Made by a program: the position numbers and the translations under genes
Shown here: piece after piece, positions 38,393 to 47,387 of the stretch
Layout of the letters: the number at the start of each line of letters is the position of its first letter
Numbering within the stretch: position 1 is the first letter of the stretch
Notes under the pieces: model-generated
Seen by the model: only the letters and a program-made list of their open reading frames with translations
Told to the model about the DNA's origin: nothing
The model's database searches: none
Assembly (NCBI RefSeq): GCF_033344935.1
Contig: NZ_JAWPMM010000001.1
Coordinates: forward strand, 3,210,001-3,274,000
From: Reichenbachiella sp.
Lineage (GTDB): Bacteria; Bacteroidota; Bacteroidia; Cytophagales; Cyclobacteriaceae
Reading direction: 5' to 3'
Length of the DNA stretch: 64,000 nucleotides

Positions 38393-39055
38393 TCAGGATT
38401 GTAATAAGGTTTCAATGAGGGATCTAGATTGATTGCCATATACCCCATCTACAGTCAGTTGATTATTGGCCTGCAGCAATTTCAGCGCTTTGAGCGTTTT
38501 ATTTCCAAAGTCTCCATCTGCATCGCCACAATTGTATCCCAGTTTATTCAGTATTTTTTGTAGGCCAATTACATCCAGACCCTTGTCACCTTTTTGTAAA
38601 ACAGGCTCAGGGATATCCAACAAAACCTCTGCTCCCACCCTACGAAAACCAAGCACTTTTCCAGCATCATAGCCTGCTATTGACACTGAGTCGCCCTGAT
38701 TACCTCCGATACAAAAAACTTTCTTTTTGTCTGCAGAATGCCCCAAATAAAAACCTACATGTCCCTTCCAAGAATGGATACTTTCTCTCCAAAATATTAC
38801 GATATCACCGGGTTTTGCAGCAGTTGGTTCTTCCCCTACTTGTAACCAACTTCGGGCATTTGCTTTACCACTTCGCTCATAATTCAATTCATCACAACAA
38901 AAATTGACGAATATGCTACACCAAGGTGTTTCATCGTCTTTAACCCCAGGAAAATTAGATTGTTCGGCGTAGGCAACAATTCGTGGATTGTGCTCACTTC
39001 CAGGAATTTCGGCTTGACCCAATTCCTTAAAAGCCACTTGAAGAAGTTTGCTCAT
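38393..39055 (-). CDS. TIGR02594/CHAP-like cell-wall hydrolase domain with peptidoglycan-binding domain
   Basis: A protein of 220 residues. Residues 1-140 match the TIGR02594 family of NlpC/P60-CHAP-type cysteine peptidases: AFKELGQAEIPGSEHNPRIVAYAE, the catalytic cysteine in ETPWCSIFVNFCCDE, KPGDIVIFWRES and the histidine in GHVGFYLGH. Residues 150-218 form a PG_binding_1 domain (LQKGDKGLDVIGLQKILNKLGYNCGDADGDFGNKTLKALKLLQ). No signal peptide is present, as in phage endolysins. It heads a leftward unit of four closely spaced genes (25, 20 and 10 bases apart). No other phage genes are nearby. Confidence 0.85.
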   Translation of the reverse strand: MSKLLQVAFKELGQAEIPGSEHNPRIVAYAEQSNFPGVKDDETPWCSIFVNFCCDELNYERSGKANARSWLQVGEEPTAAKPGDIVIFWRESIHSWKGHVGFYLGHSADKKKVFCIGGNQGDSVSIAGYDAGKVLGFRRVGAEVLLDIPEPVLQKGDKGLDVIGLQKILNKLGYNCGDADGDFGNKTLKALKLLQANNQLTVDGVYGNQSRSLIETLLQS

Positions 39056-39174
39056 GGTAGGTTAGTCTTGGTTCGTTTTACCAATTTAGAGCAAATGCCC
39101 AAAAGAGTCAATACCTTAAATCATGTATTTGCTCTGAAGCCATACAAGCATTGACGGATCAGCATACTTAAAAG

Positions 39175-39540
39175 CTACTCAGCAGGCCATCCATCCAGCA
39201 GCAACTGCGCTCCAGCCGGATTGGTTGCAAACGGGATATTGTGTACATCGCACAATCTCATCAGCATTTGAATGTCTGGCTCGTGTGGATGCTTGCCTTG
39301 AGGATCTCTAAAGAAAAAAATCAAATCCATATTGCCTTCGGCTACCATAGTAGCTATCTGCGCATCCCCACCCATGGGTCCAGACAGCAACTTACGGACC
39401 TTCAAACCCGCCTTTTCGGCATGCGAACCTGTAGTACCTGTGGCAACAATATCAGCTTTCTCAATTCGATCTTTATTCTGAAGTAAGAAGCCAACCATCT
39501 CGGCTTTTTTGCCATCGTGGGCAATTACTGCTAGTTTCAT
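39175..39540 (-). CDS. mgsA: Methylglyoxal synthase
   Basis: A protein of 121 residues that turns dihydroxyacetone phosphate into methylglyoxal and phosphate, bypassing lower glycolysis. It shows the phosphate-binding and catalytic pattern LAVIAHDGKK, ATGTTGSHAE, LLSGPMGGDAQIATMVAEG (catalytic Asp), DLIFFFRDPQGKHPHEPDI and the end LMRLCDVHNIPFATNPAGAQLLL. Slightly shorter than E. coli MgsA. It lies 54 bases downstream of pgi; the gap contains a long perfect hairpin that ends 14 bases before its ATG. Confidence 0.95.
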   Translation of the reverse strand: MKLAVIAHDGKKAEMVGFLLQNKDRIEKADIVATGTTGSHAEKAGLKVRKLLSGPMGGDAQIATMVAEGNMDLIFFFRDPQGKHPHEPDIQMLMRLCDVHNIPFATNPAGAQLLLDGWPAE

Positions 39541-39553
39541 ATCTATCTGGTTA

Positions 39554-39588
39554 TAACACTCCTAAAGTTATAAACTTTAGGAGTGTTA
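39554..39588 (-). repeat. Perfect 16-base inverted repeat between pgi and mgsA
   Basis: TAACACTCCTAAAGTT and AACTTTAGGAGTGTTA pair over 16 bases with a three-base loop. It starts seven bases after the pgi stop and ends 14 bases before the mgsA start on the minus strand. No T-run follows on that strand, so it is not a standard terminator; it could shield or sequester the mgsA ribosome site or mark an RNA end. Confidence 0.7.
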
Positions 39589-39594
39589 ATGATT

Positions 39595-41247
39595 TTATTT
39601 TCTCCACTCCTTCCACTGATTGATCAAGCTGTTGGTTGATCCATCGTGAGAAGTTACTTTTTCGTCGCCTTGCAGTTCTGGTAAAATTTGTCCAGCCAAT
39701 TGCTTTCCAAGTTCCACACCCCACTGATCAAAGCTGAATACATTCCAAATCACACCTTGCACGAAAATCTTATGCTCATACATGGCGATCAAAGCACCCA
39801 GATTGAAAGGCGTAATTTTCTTGATCAGAATAGAATTAGTCGGCTGATTGCCTTCGAATATCTTGAATGGCAACAAGAAATCAATGTCCTCTTCTTCCAT
39901 CCCTGTCTTCAACAATTCGTCTATTACCGTTTCTTCCATCTTGCCTTTCATCAAAGCCTCAGTTTGTGCAAAGAAGTTGGCCAAAAGCTTCTCATGATGA
40001 TCGCTCATTGGATTTTGACTTTGTGCTGCGGCAATAAAGTCTGACGGTATTAGCTTCGTGCCTTGATGAATCAGCTGATAGAAAGCGTGCTGCCCATTAG
40101 TTCCTGGTTCACCCCAAATGATTTGTCCTGTTTGGATCGAAATCGGTTCTCCATTCCTATCAATAAACTTACCGTTACTCTCCATATCACCTTGCTGTAA
40201 GTAGCTGGCAAATCGATGAAGGTATTGGTCGTAAGGCAGAATCGCATGTGACTCAGCACCGAAGAAATTATTATACCAAACGCCGAGCATGGCAAGAATC
40301 ACCGGCAGATTGTCTTCGAATTTGGTTTCACGGAAGTGAATATCCATGGCTTCTGCCCCATCGAGCAATGCTTTGAAATTGTCGTACCCGATGGCACAAG
40401 CGATAGACATACCGATCGATGACCACAGCGAATAGCGACCGCCTACCCAGTCCCAAAACTCAAACATATTGGCTGAATCTATACCGAATGCTTCTACTGC
40501 CTTCTGGTTAGTTGAGAGCGCAATGAAATGCTTAGCTATGGCGCTTTCGTCTTTGGCTTCCTTCAAAAACCAATCCTTAGCAGAATTGGCATTGGTCATG
40601 GTTTCTTGCGTAGTGAACGTCTTAGATGCAACGATAAAAAGCGTTTCAGACGCATCTACCTTCTGTAGCACCTGATGCAGGTGAGAGCCATCTACGTTGG
40701 AAACAAAATAAGAATTGATGTTTTCTTTTTGGTAAGGTTTCAAAGCCTCAGTGACCATATACGGGCCAAGATCAGACCCTCCAATCCCGATATTCACAAT
40801 GTTTTTAATGACTTTGCCATCAAACCCTTTTAATGCTCCAGCATGAAGCTTTTCGGTAAAGGCCTTCATTTTATCGAGTTCCTTTTGGATCAAAGGACGC
40901 ACATTCACGCCATTAACTTCCAGAGATTCTTGGCTATTACTTCTAAGGGCAGTATGTAATACCGCACGATCTTCCGTCTCGTTGATTTTCTCCCCGGTAA
41001 ACATCGCCTCGATCGCCTCCTTTAGTTGGCATTCGTTAGCCAACTGAACAAGAAGTGACTTGGTTTTGTCTGAAAAGATATTTTTAGAATAATCCAATAA
41101 AAAGTCCTTCCATTCGATGGAAAATTTATTGAATCGCTCTGGATCCTTCTCGAACATGTCGATGATTGGATCTTTCGAAATGTCTTCGTAATGGTTTTCT
41201 AGGGATTCCCACGCATTGGTTTCTGCGGGATTTACTTTTGGAAACAT
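39595..41247 (-). CDS. pgi: Glucose-6-phosphate isomerase
   Basis: A protein of 550 residues of the large (E. coli-type) Pgi class. Conserved blocks: [103 protein letters not shown] and [20 protein letters not shown], followed by the active-site lysine near [10 protein letters not shown]. It interconverts glucose-6-phosphate and fructose-6-phosphate. Probably cotranscribed with mgsA across the hairpin. Confidence 0.97.
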   Translation of the reverse strand: MFPKVNPAETNAWESLENHYEDISKDPIIDMFEKDPERFNKFSIEWKDFLLDYSKNIFSDKTKSLLVQLANECQLKEAIEAMFTGEKINETEDRAVLHTALRSNSQESLEVNGVNVRPLIQKELDKMKAFTEKLHAGALKGFDGKVIKNIVNIGIGGSDLGPYMVTEALKPYQKENINSYFVSNVDGSHLHQVLQKVDASETLFIVASKTFTTQETMTNANSAKDWFLKEAKDESAIAKHFIALSTNQKAVEAFGIDSANMFEFWDWVGGRYSLWSSIGMSIACAIGYDNFKALLDGAEAMDIHFRETKFEDNLPVILAMLGVWYNNFFGAESHAILPYDQYLHRFASYLQQGDMESNGKFIDRNGEPISIQTGQIIWGEPGTNGQHAFYQLIHQGTKLIPSDFIAAAQSQNPMSDHHEKLLANFFAQTEALMKGKMEETVIDELLKTGMEEEDIDFLLPFKIFEGNQPTNSILIKKITPFNLGALIAMYEHKIFVQGVIWNVFSFDQWGVELGKQLAGQILPELQGDEKVTSHDGSTNSLINQWKEWRK

Positions 41248-41341
41248 ATTAGTTAAAGTCTATTCGGAGTACCACGTTCCTCTCACCACAAAGTCTACAA
41301 AAAACAGACTGTGATAATTGGTCACATGGACTCCATGTAAA

Positions 41342-42016
41342 TTAGTGTTTTAGTGTATCAATAATCAATTCATCAAGCATTTTCAGGTCTATGTCATGAT
41401 GAGATTCCACGATAAAGTGTGCTTTACTCAAATTCTGATTTCCAGAATTCAAATTTCGATAACCAATACATTTCATACTAGCAGAAATTGCCGCCTGCAC
41501 GCCATGTTTAGCATCTTCTATAACCACACAATTATTGGGGCTTACACCCAATGTTTTGGCAGCCAATAAAAAAATATCAGGATTGGGTTTTGTCTTTTCT
41601 ACATCTTGGCTACTCACATAGCCTTCGAAGTAACGGGTAATGGCAAATTTATCCAAAACCAGTTTAATATTCTCCCTCGAAGCCGAAGAAGCTACAATCA
41701 TTTTGGTGCCATTGGCTTTAATTCGATCCAATAGCTCAATCAAACCTTCTATTGGACCAAAGTCTTTCTCTTTTAGCGCGGCGATATAGGCCTCGTCTCC
41801 TTCTATGGTCAACTCCTCTGCCGAAGCGTTCAAACCGTATTTGGCAATGTGGCCGGTCCAGAGATCCCAGGTGCGCATACCTACATATTGCGCATGCTCC
41901 GAAAACGGATATTCTGTGACGCCAAAACGCTTAAGGATATCAAACTCGGTTTCATGATGAATGGGTTCACTGTCCATGATTACCCCATCCATATCAAATA
42001 TTACTGCTTCTAGCAT
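41342..42016 (-). CDS. HAD-superfamily hydrolase, beta-phosphoglucomutase-like subfamily
   Basis: A protein of 224 residues with the HAD motifs: motif I FDMDGVIMDSEP (nucleophile Asp), motif II VASSAS, the lysine in KTKPNPDIFL, and motif IV VVIEDAKHGVQAA. The cap is the helical C1 type of phosphatases such as 2-deoxyglucose-6-phosphatase and beta-phosphoglucomutase. The substrate is probably a sugar phosphate. I chose the ATG at 42016 over a TTG at 42058, because MLEAVIFDMDG is the normal start and a -7 promoter box lies just upstream of it. It sits 94 bases before pgi. Confidence 0.87.
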   Translation of the reverse strand: MLEAVIFDMDGVIMDSEPIHHETEFDILKRFGVTEYPFSEHAQYVGMRTWDLWTGHIAKYGLNASAEELTIEGDEAYIAALKEKDFGPIEGLIELLDRIKANGTKMIVASSASRENIKLVLDKFAITRYFEGYVSSQDVEKTKPNPDIFLLAAKTLGVSPNNCVVIEDAKHGVQAAISASMKCIGYRNLNSGNQNLSKAHFIVESHHDIDLKMLDELIIDTLKH

Positions 42017-42034
42017 TACTTCAGGATTAGTCGG

Positions 42035-42042
42035 CAAATCTA
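42035..42042 (-). promoter_or_regulatory. -7 promoter element of the HAD gene
   Basis: On the minus strand TAGATTTG matches TAnnTTTG and would place the transcript start about ten bases before the ATG at 42016. A TTG lies upstream but only 13 bases away, shorter than the usual spacing. Confidence 0.35.
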
Positions 42043-42087
42043 GAGAAGAATTGTACAATTGAAAGTAGTGCTGTCATTATATGAAAT

Positions 42088-43125
42088 TCAAAAAATCAAA
42101 AGCGAAACCAATAGCTCAATAATGATGGCAAATACCAGGATATAGAAATATAACCACGAGGTAATCCAGTATTTCAATGCTGTCTTTTTCCAACTCTGGT
42201 TATAAACCCTTTTGAAAGACAAAAAGGAATAAATGAATACAACAAACAAAGTTGTAAACATAATCCAACTATGAACGTTATCAGATTCCACCGCCCAATG
42301 AATCAGTCCCATAGCCACACCATAGACAAAAAAAGCAAACGTATGTAGGTGGATCGTATGAATCAGGTGATTGACGTAGAGTGTTTTTCTTCTGATATAC
42401 ATCAGCTTGAGTAGTAAGGCAAATACTGGAATCAGAATGAACATCATGACAGACAGATTCTGTACTATCTCGGAAACCAATGTTTCTTTATCACGCTTAT
42501 ATATGCGTATGACCTGCTTTATAGTCAGTTTGGTAAGAGCACTTCTATCTTCAATCTTTAGAGAGTCATAAAGGGCCTGCTCACTTATACTATTATCATT
42601 GAGTTTGTCGTAGAGTAATTCCCATTGCCAATTTTTCAACGGCCAGGAGTTTTCGTCACCTTCAGATATAGAATCACTGTCCATTTTAACCATGATCGGT
42701 GGGGCATTCTTCATAGAATCCAAATTGAATTGAACTTCATTCTGAATAGCGGCTTTCACTGAATCCGCCTCAGGCGTATCTAAGGCCTGACTAAGCTCAC
42801 GAGTCAGATCCCCCATCATGATATTGAGAATAAAGAAGTAAAAGAAACTGACTATGATGTATAGACGGATTGGATTGGCATAAGTAAAGCGTTTCCCTTC
42901 ATTATACTTTCTAGTGAGCTCTCCAGGTTTGAAAAAGAATGGAAAAAAAGTATGTGCTAATCTGGAATCGAATGAGAAAAAATTCTCAAATAAATCCCTA
43001 CCCAATTCCTTAAAAGAAACATTCTTATCATCGTTCTGCTGACCACAGATCGGACAGTAATTGTACACCTGATCTAGTGGAGTACCACAGTTTAGACAGT
43101 TTTTGGTCTTTCGCAGTGCTCGCAT
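42088..43125 (-). CDS. DUF3667 membrane protein with zinc-ribbon N-terminus
   Basis: A protein of 345 residues. The start has a double CxxC zinc ribbon (NCLNCGTPLDQVYNYCPICGQQN), followed by the DUF3667 signature (FFSFDSRLAHTFFPFFFKPGELTRKYNEGKRFTYANPIRLYIIVSFFYFFIL). About five membrane helices follow, with a soluble region between the first and second. The family is common in Bacteroidota and has no known function. It follows a 60-residue membrane protein with no intervening base. Confidence 0.85.
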   Translation of the reverse strand: MRALRKTKNCLNCGTPLDQVYNYCPICGQQNDDKNVSFKELGRDLFENFFSFDSRLAHTFFPFFFKPGELTRKYNEGKRFTYANPIRLYIIVSFFYFFILNIMMGDLTRELSQALDTPEADSVKAAIQNEVQFNLDSMKNAPPIMVKMDSDSISEGDENSWPLKNWQWELLYDKLNDNSISEQALYDSLKIEDRSALTKLTIKQVIRIYKRDKETLVSEIVQNLSVMMFILIPVFALLLKLMYIRRKTLYVNHLIHTIHLHTFAFFVYGVAMGLIHWAVESDNVHSWIMFTTLFVVFIYSFLSFKRVYNQSWKKTALKYWITSWLYFYILVFAIIIELLVSLLIF

Positions 43126-43308
43126 TTACTCAGACGGATCTTCTTTTTTTACGAATCGATTTAACAAGAAGGCTCCACCCCAGAATGCCAGAGCTACAAG
43201 TGAATATTCTAATTGATAAAACTGAGTTCGAAGGCTAAAGTATAAAAACACAATAGCTCCTATGAATAGAACCCAATAGATGATTTTCAATAATTTTTCT
43301 CTCGACAT
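43126..43308 (-). CDS. Small two-helix membrane protein
   Basis: A protein of 60 residues with two hydrophobic helices (IIYWVLFIGAIVFLYFSL and LVALAFWGGAFLLNRFV) and charged ends. It fits precisely between the nfeD-like gene (2 bases apart) and the DUF3667 gene (0 bases), which supports it as a real gene. No family is recognised. Confidence 0.65.
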   Translation of the reverse strand: MSREKLLKIIYWVLFIGAIVFLYFSLRTQFYQLEYSLVALAFWGGAFLLNRFVKKEDPSE

Positions 43309-43310
43309 GC

Positions 43311-44660
43311 TTACGCTAATTCTTTTACTTTCAAAGAAGTACCCTCCTCACCAATTACTTCTATTTTCGCTCCTTGCTCGATATAACTCCCTCTGGTATA
43401 AGCATCATAGATTTCTCCTTCGATTTCTACTTTTCCGCTTGGACGTAAAATAGTATAGGCCACACCTGATTTACCCATCAACGAGTCTTTCTTGAAATTG
43501 GATGTATACCCTGATGCTTTGTCTAAAGTAGTTTCCAGTGCTATTCTTTTGAATGCTCCGGATTCTGTCAATCGGACACCACCAATAAACATAATAATGA
43601 AAGACCCAATAAGCCCTAAGAATGTGACTAGAATAGCGGTGGTCAAATGGCCAGTAGGCACAAATGAAAAGTCGAAGTAATCGTTGTTGAGCATAACCAG
43701 AATCAAAGAAGTAACCATCATGGTGATACCAGATACACCTGCCACACCAAATCCAGGAATAACAAAGATTTCCAGCGCCAGTAACACAACACCTAAGAAG
43801 AATATGATGATTTCCCAGTTCTCAGCTAATCCATTGAGGTAGTACGGCGTGAAGTACAAAATCAAAGCAATCACAGAAGCCAATATTGGAAAGCCTACAC
43901 CAGGGGTTTGTAATTCAAAATAGATCCCTCCCAAGATGATGAGTATCAAAATTCCACTCACAAATGGATTAATGAAAATATCTATGATTTTGTCTGACGC
44001 GGTCAGTTCATATTCAAATGTATCATAATGTTCCACACCAGATCGACTCATAATTTCGTCTATGCCACTGACTTGCGCTTCACAGAATCCGTGTTTGATG
44101 GCCTCAGATGTCGAAAAGGTAATCACTTTACCTTCAGTAGATATGCTATCTACCTCTACATCCTGATCTACCATTGCTTCGGCTATTTTCGGATCTCGCC
44201 CGTTAGCTTCTGCAGTAGAACGCATGATCGAACGCATGTAAGATTGGTATTTGTCAGGAGCTGCTGCTCCGTCCTGTGTCACTACTGTAGCTGCGCCTAT
44301 ACTTGCGCCTTTGGCCATGTAAATGCTATCACAAGCAATCGAAATCAAAGCCCCTGCGGATGCAGCGTCTTTGTTGATATACACATAAATAGGCTTTTCA
44401 AACTCCAGTACTCTTGTTCTGATATCATCGGCATCATTGAGTGCTCCGCCATAGGTATCCATTTCTATAATGACATAATCGGCTTCTTGTTTTACAGCTT
44501 CTTCAAGGGCCAATTCCGTATAACGATTGGTGCGTGGATCAATATCAGCATCCAGTTTCATCAAGAAAACCAAAGGCTTAACTCGTGTGCTATCCTGGGC
44601 CAAAAGATTTGTGCTAAATCCTAAGAAAAGAAACAATATGAGTGGGAGACGTTTGTACAT
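43311..44660 (-). CDS. NfeD-family membrane serine protease (long form)
   Basis: A protein of about 449 residues. A signal-like N-terminus leads to a ClpP-class protease domain (LVFLMKLDADIDPRTNRYTELALEEAV, EMDTYGGALNDADDIRTRV, and the nucleophile serine in NKDAASAGALISIACDSIYMAKGASIGAATVV). Four to five helices follow, then the C-terminal NfeD OB domain (LMGKSGVAYTILRPSGKVEIEGEIYDAYTRGSYIEQGAKIEVIGEEGTSLKVKEL). Long-form NfeD proteins cut membrane proteins of the stomatin/flotillin type; no SPFH gene is in this window. The ATG at 44660 is preferred to the TTG one codon before it. Confidence 0.88.
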   Translation of the reverse strand: MYKRLPLILFLFLGFSTNLLAQDSTRVKPLVFLMKLDADIDPRTNRYTELALEEAVKQEADYVIIEMDTYGGALNDADDIRTRVLEFEKPIYVYINKDAASAGALISIACDSIYMAKGASIGAATVVTQDGAAAPDKYQSYMRSIMRSTAEANGRDPKIAEAMVDQDVEVDSISTEGKVITFSTSEAIKHGFCEAQVSGIDEIMSRSGVEHYDTFEYELTASDKIIDIFINPFVSGILILIILGGIYFELQTPGVGFPILASVIALILYFTPYYLNGLAENWEIIIFFLGVVLLALEIFVIPGFGVAGVSGITMMVTSLILVMLNNDYFDFSFVPTGHLTTAILVTFLGLIGSFIIMFIGGVRLTESGAFKRIALETTLDKASGYTSNFKKDSLMGKSGVAYTILRPSGKVEIEGEIYDAYTRGSYIEQGAKIEVIGEEGTSLKVKELA

Positions 44661-44681
44661 CAAGGATTAAATTTAGATTTG
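44653..44681 (+). promoter_or_regulatory. Promoter of the DUF4905-like/LysM/TIGR02757 operon
   Basis: TTG (44653-44655) and TAGATTTG (44674-44681) are 18 bases apart, a full match to TTG-N17..23-TAnnTTTG. The transcript would start near 44688, 13 bases before the TTG start codon at 44701. The -33 box overlaps the first codons of the divergent nfeD-like gene. Confidence 0.6.
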
Positions 44682-44700
44682 CCCGAAAGATATTTATTAT

Positions 44701-45507
44701 TTGTCACTTCCATTAAACGAATACGGAATTTTGACCGCTGAAAATAAGCATAACCAAGTCACTTTTGATTTTCCCATCCAATCAATCATTCCCGGATCAG
44801 ATGAAAATTTGCTATTGATTGAAACTCATGATTTGAATACCAAATCACAAACTTTTCTTCTTTTGTCCTTTGAGCCACTAGAAATTATTCAGGCCATTTC
44901 GTTCGATGATGAATACACCGGATTGGTGACGAAATCATATGATAAAAGTCGTCTCCTTTTCATTCAATATTCTGACCAAAACAATCCGGACCTGACCAAT
45001 ATCTATACTTTCAATTGGACTGGAGGAGAGCCTACCTTTACACTCCAAAACACAAGAATCATTCAATCTGGCCCAAATTGGATTAAAGTACCGCATCCTC
45101 ATTTTGCCAACAAGGGAATTTACATTGATGTAAAGTCTGGCTCTCAAATGAGAGAAAAACCAAAAACAGAAAAGGACCTCTTTCAAAACATACAATATGC
45201 AACTGCTTATCTCGAAGAGTCCGAGTATTTCCAATGGTTCGTACAATATTTTGCGAAACATGGCATTACTCCTTGTAGACAAATTGAATACCTAAAAACC
45301 GAACACGCTGTATTAATTTCCTATTATGAAAATAAAGAAGAGAAATTATCAAATAGTCTCACTCTGCTAGATAAAGAAGGCACGATTTTAGAGCAGATTG
45401 TTTTAGATGAAAAGCTCAACGGAATTGGCAAAGACACATTTTTCGTCTATCAAAATAAGGCCATATTTGTTACTCATAAAAAGACCCTTAATCTATATGA
45501 ATTATAA
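44701..45507 (+). CDS. DUF4905-like protein
   Basis: A protein of 268 residues, start TTG, without signal peptide or membrane helix. It is strand-rich with propeller-like repeats (FDFPIQSIIPGSDENLLLIETHD, SFEPLEIIQAISFDDEYTGLVTK, RLLFIQYSDQNNPDLTNIYTFNWTGGEP, EKLSNSLTLLDKEGTILEQIVLDE). It resembles the DUF4905 family of Cytophagales, but I cannot confirm this without a profile search. Its end overlaps the LysM gene by 11 bases, so translation is probably coupled. Confidence 0.7.
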   Translation: MSLPLNEYGILTAENKHNQVTFDFPIQSIIPGSDENLLLIETHDLNTKSQTFLLLSFEPLEIIQAISFDDEYTGLVTKSYDKSRLLFIQYSDQNNPDLTNIYTFNWTGGEPTFTLQNTRIIQSGPNWIKVPHPHFANKGIYIDVKSGSQMREKPKTEKDLFQNIQYATAYLEESEYFQWFVQYFAKHGITPCRQIEYLKTEHAVLISYYENKEEKLSNSLTLLDKEGTILEQIVLDEKLNGIGKDTFFVYQNKAIFVTHKKTLNLYEL

Positions 45508-46558
45508 ACTGCTCGTTTTCTTCCTTTTCATGAGTTTGACTCAATTTGGATATTCATATGCACCCATGGATAGTCTCCGTGTGGAAAAAATAAAGGGCAA
45601 AAAATACATCATCCACAGAGCAGAGCCTAAGGAAACGCTGTACTCCATTACTAAGAGATATGGCGTTACACTGGAAGATTTATATGAATACAATCCTTCA
45701 CTTAAAGAAAATGGATTGAAAATGTATGATACGATTCAGGTGCCTTTGGTCAAAAAAAGAAAAAAGCAAGAACCCGAGGTTGAAGCCAGTGAATCCGAAA
45801 ATTATCATGTTGTACAGGCGGGAGAAACCTTGTTTGCTATTTCAAGGAAATATGAATTGACTGTCGACTCACTTATTGCTATCAATAAATTAGAAAATGC
45901 ATCCTTGAATATTGGAGACACACTTTTCACAAGGCCTCAATCAAAAACAATCACTAAACCTTCTTCTAACGACAATAAAAAATACCATGTGGTACAACCT
46001 TCGGAAACGCTTTTCGGAATTTCAAGAATGTATCAGGTGGAAATTGAAGACATCCAAAAATGGAATAACCTTCCAGACTATACTTTGTCTATTGGCCAAA
46101 GGCTTATAGTATCTGGTGATTCTGTAGCCAAACCCGAGCTTGAATCACCGGTGGCGCCAATTGTCAAAAAGGAAGTAGACACCATTTATGTAAAACCAGA
46201 AAAACCTGCTTTGGACACGCTTTATGTAAAAACAGACAATAGCCAATTTAAAAGCAAGACAAGCGAAGTTGAAGGTAAACAGCAAACTGTAGAAGAAGGT
46301 TTTGCCATGAGAATCGAAGACACGGACTATACACAAAAATATCTCGCACTCCACCGATCTGCACCATTAGGCTCTACTATTCAGGTAAAAAATCAAATGA
46401 CCAATCAAATGATAGAGGCAAAAGTGGTAGGCAAATTGCCTGAAAGTGCTTTGAATCAAAAATTGCTTTTGAGACTGTCGTCGGCCGCCTACAAAGCTAT
46501 GGGCGCCATCGATCTCAAAACACCGATTATTGTCAGTTACGCACCAGATGCAGAATGA
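45497..46558 (+). CDS. Secreted protein with three LysM domains and a degenerate DPBB domain
   Basis: A protein of 353 residues from the ATG at 45497, which gives a proper signal peptide (MNYKLLVFFLFMSLTQFGYS). Three LysM peptidoglycan-binding repeats follow (IIHRAEPKETLYSITKRYGV, YHVVQAGETLFAISRKYELT, YHVVQPSETLFGISRMYQVE), then a linker and a C-terminal domain like the double-psi beta-barrel of RlpA (APLGSTIQVKNQMTNQMIEAKVVGKLPE ... LLLRLSSAAYKAMGA) that lacks the catalytic Asp/His positions of active RlpA. It probably binds the cell wall in the periplasm. It overlaps both neighbours by 11 bases. Confidence 0.85.
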   Translation: MNYKLLVFFLFMSLTQFGYSYAPMDSLRVEKIKGKKYIIHRAEPKETLYSITKRYGVTLEDLYEYNPSLKENGLKMYDTIQVPLVKKRKKQEPEVEASESENYHVVQAGETLFAISRKYELTVDSLIAINKLENASLNIGDTLFTRPQSKTITKPSSNDNKKYHVVQPSETLFGISRMYQVEIEDIQKWNNLPDYTLSIGQRLIVSGDSVAKPELESPVAPIVKKEVDTIYVKPEKPALDTLYVKTDNSQFKSKTSEVEGKQQTVEEGFAMRIEDTDYTQKYLALHRSAPLGSTIQVKNQMTNQMIEAKVVGKLPESALNQKLLLRLSSAAYKAMGAIDLKTPIIVSYAPDAE

Positions 46559-47309
46559 CCTGAAAAGCTTCTTGGATGAGAAGGTGGAATTGTACAATCA
46601 ACCTTCATTCATTCCAGACGATCCCATTTCTATTCCTCACCAATTTTCTAAGAAACAGGATATCGAAATCTCCGGATTATTTGCAGCCACTTTAGCTTGG
46701 GGCCAAAGAAAAACGATTATTAACAAGTGCAATGAATTGATGAAAATGATGGATCATGCTCCGCATGATTTCATTCTGAATCATAGCGAAAATGACCTCA
46801 AACAGTTCTTAAACTTCAAACATAGAACCTTCAACCCCACCGATACGCTTTTCTTCATTGATTTTTTAAAGTCACACTTTCAAAAACATAACTCATTAGA
46901 AACAGCATTCACAAATGGCATGAAGGGTGATATGGAAGTTTACCTCACTAATTTCCACAATGGCCTATTTGAGCACCCAGATGCACCTGACAGAACAAGA
47001 AAACATGTGGCTACTCCAGTTCGAAAGTCTGCTTGCAAACGACTCAATATGTATTTGAGATGGATGGTAAGACAAGACAATAAAGGGGTTGATTTCGGTA
47101 TCTGGGATGCCATTAAACCAAGCCAATTGATTTGCCCATTAGATGTGCACGTAGAACGTGTGGCTAAGCGATTAGATCTCTTACAACGTAAACAAACCGA
47201 TTGGCGAGCCGCTGTGGAATTAAGCGATAATCTAAGAGAATTAGACCCTCAAGATCCAGTGAAATACGATTTTGCCCTATTTGGTATAGGTGTGATGGAG
47301 AAGTTTTAA
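46548..47309 (+). CDS. TIGR02757 (DUF2400) family protein
   Basis: A protein of 253 residues matching TIGR02757: LKSFLDEKVELYNQPSFIPDDPISIPHQFSKKQDIEISGLFAATLAWGQRKTIINKC, then KRLNMYLRWMVRQDNKGVDFGIWDAI and PLDVHVERVAKRLDLL. The pattern is similar to helix-hairpin-helix base-excision glycosylases, but the activity is not established. The ATG at 46548 overlaps the LysM stop by 11 bases; a TTG six codons upstream is less likely. Last gene of its operon. Confidence 0.85.
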   Translation: MQNDLKSFLDEKVELYNQPSFIPDDPISIPHQFSKKQDIEISGLFAATLAWGQRKTIINKCNELMKMMDHAPHDFILNHSENDLKQFLNFKHRTFNPTDTLFFIDFLKSHFQKHNSLETAFTNGMKGDMEVYLTNFHNGLFEHPDAPDRTRKHVATPVRKSACKRLNMYLRWMVRQDNKGVDFGIWDAIKPSQLICPLDVHVERVAKRLDLLQRKQTDWRAAVELSDNLRELDPQDPVKYDFALFGIGVMEKF

Positions 47310-47387
47310 GAGTTGAAAGTTGGAAAGAAAAAAGTTGAAAGAAGAGCAATGAACTTGTCACTTTAAACTTTCTACTTTAAACGAAGA

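Noticed and set aside
38393-39055. Prophage remnant indicated by the endolysin-like gene
   Set aside because: No holin, capsid, tail, integrase or attachment repeat lies nearby; neighbours are chromosomal.
44028-44624. Plus-strand open frame of 198 codons opposite the NfeD gene
   Set aside because: Cysteine-, histidine- and tyrosine-rich shadow of a well-supported gene on the other strand.
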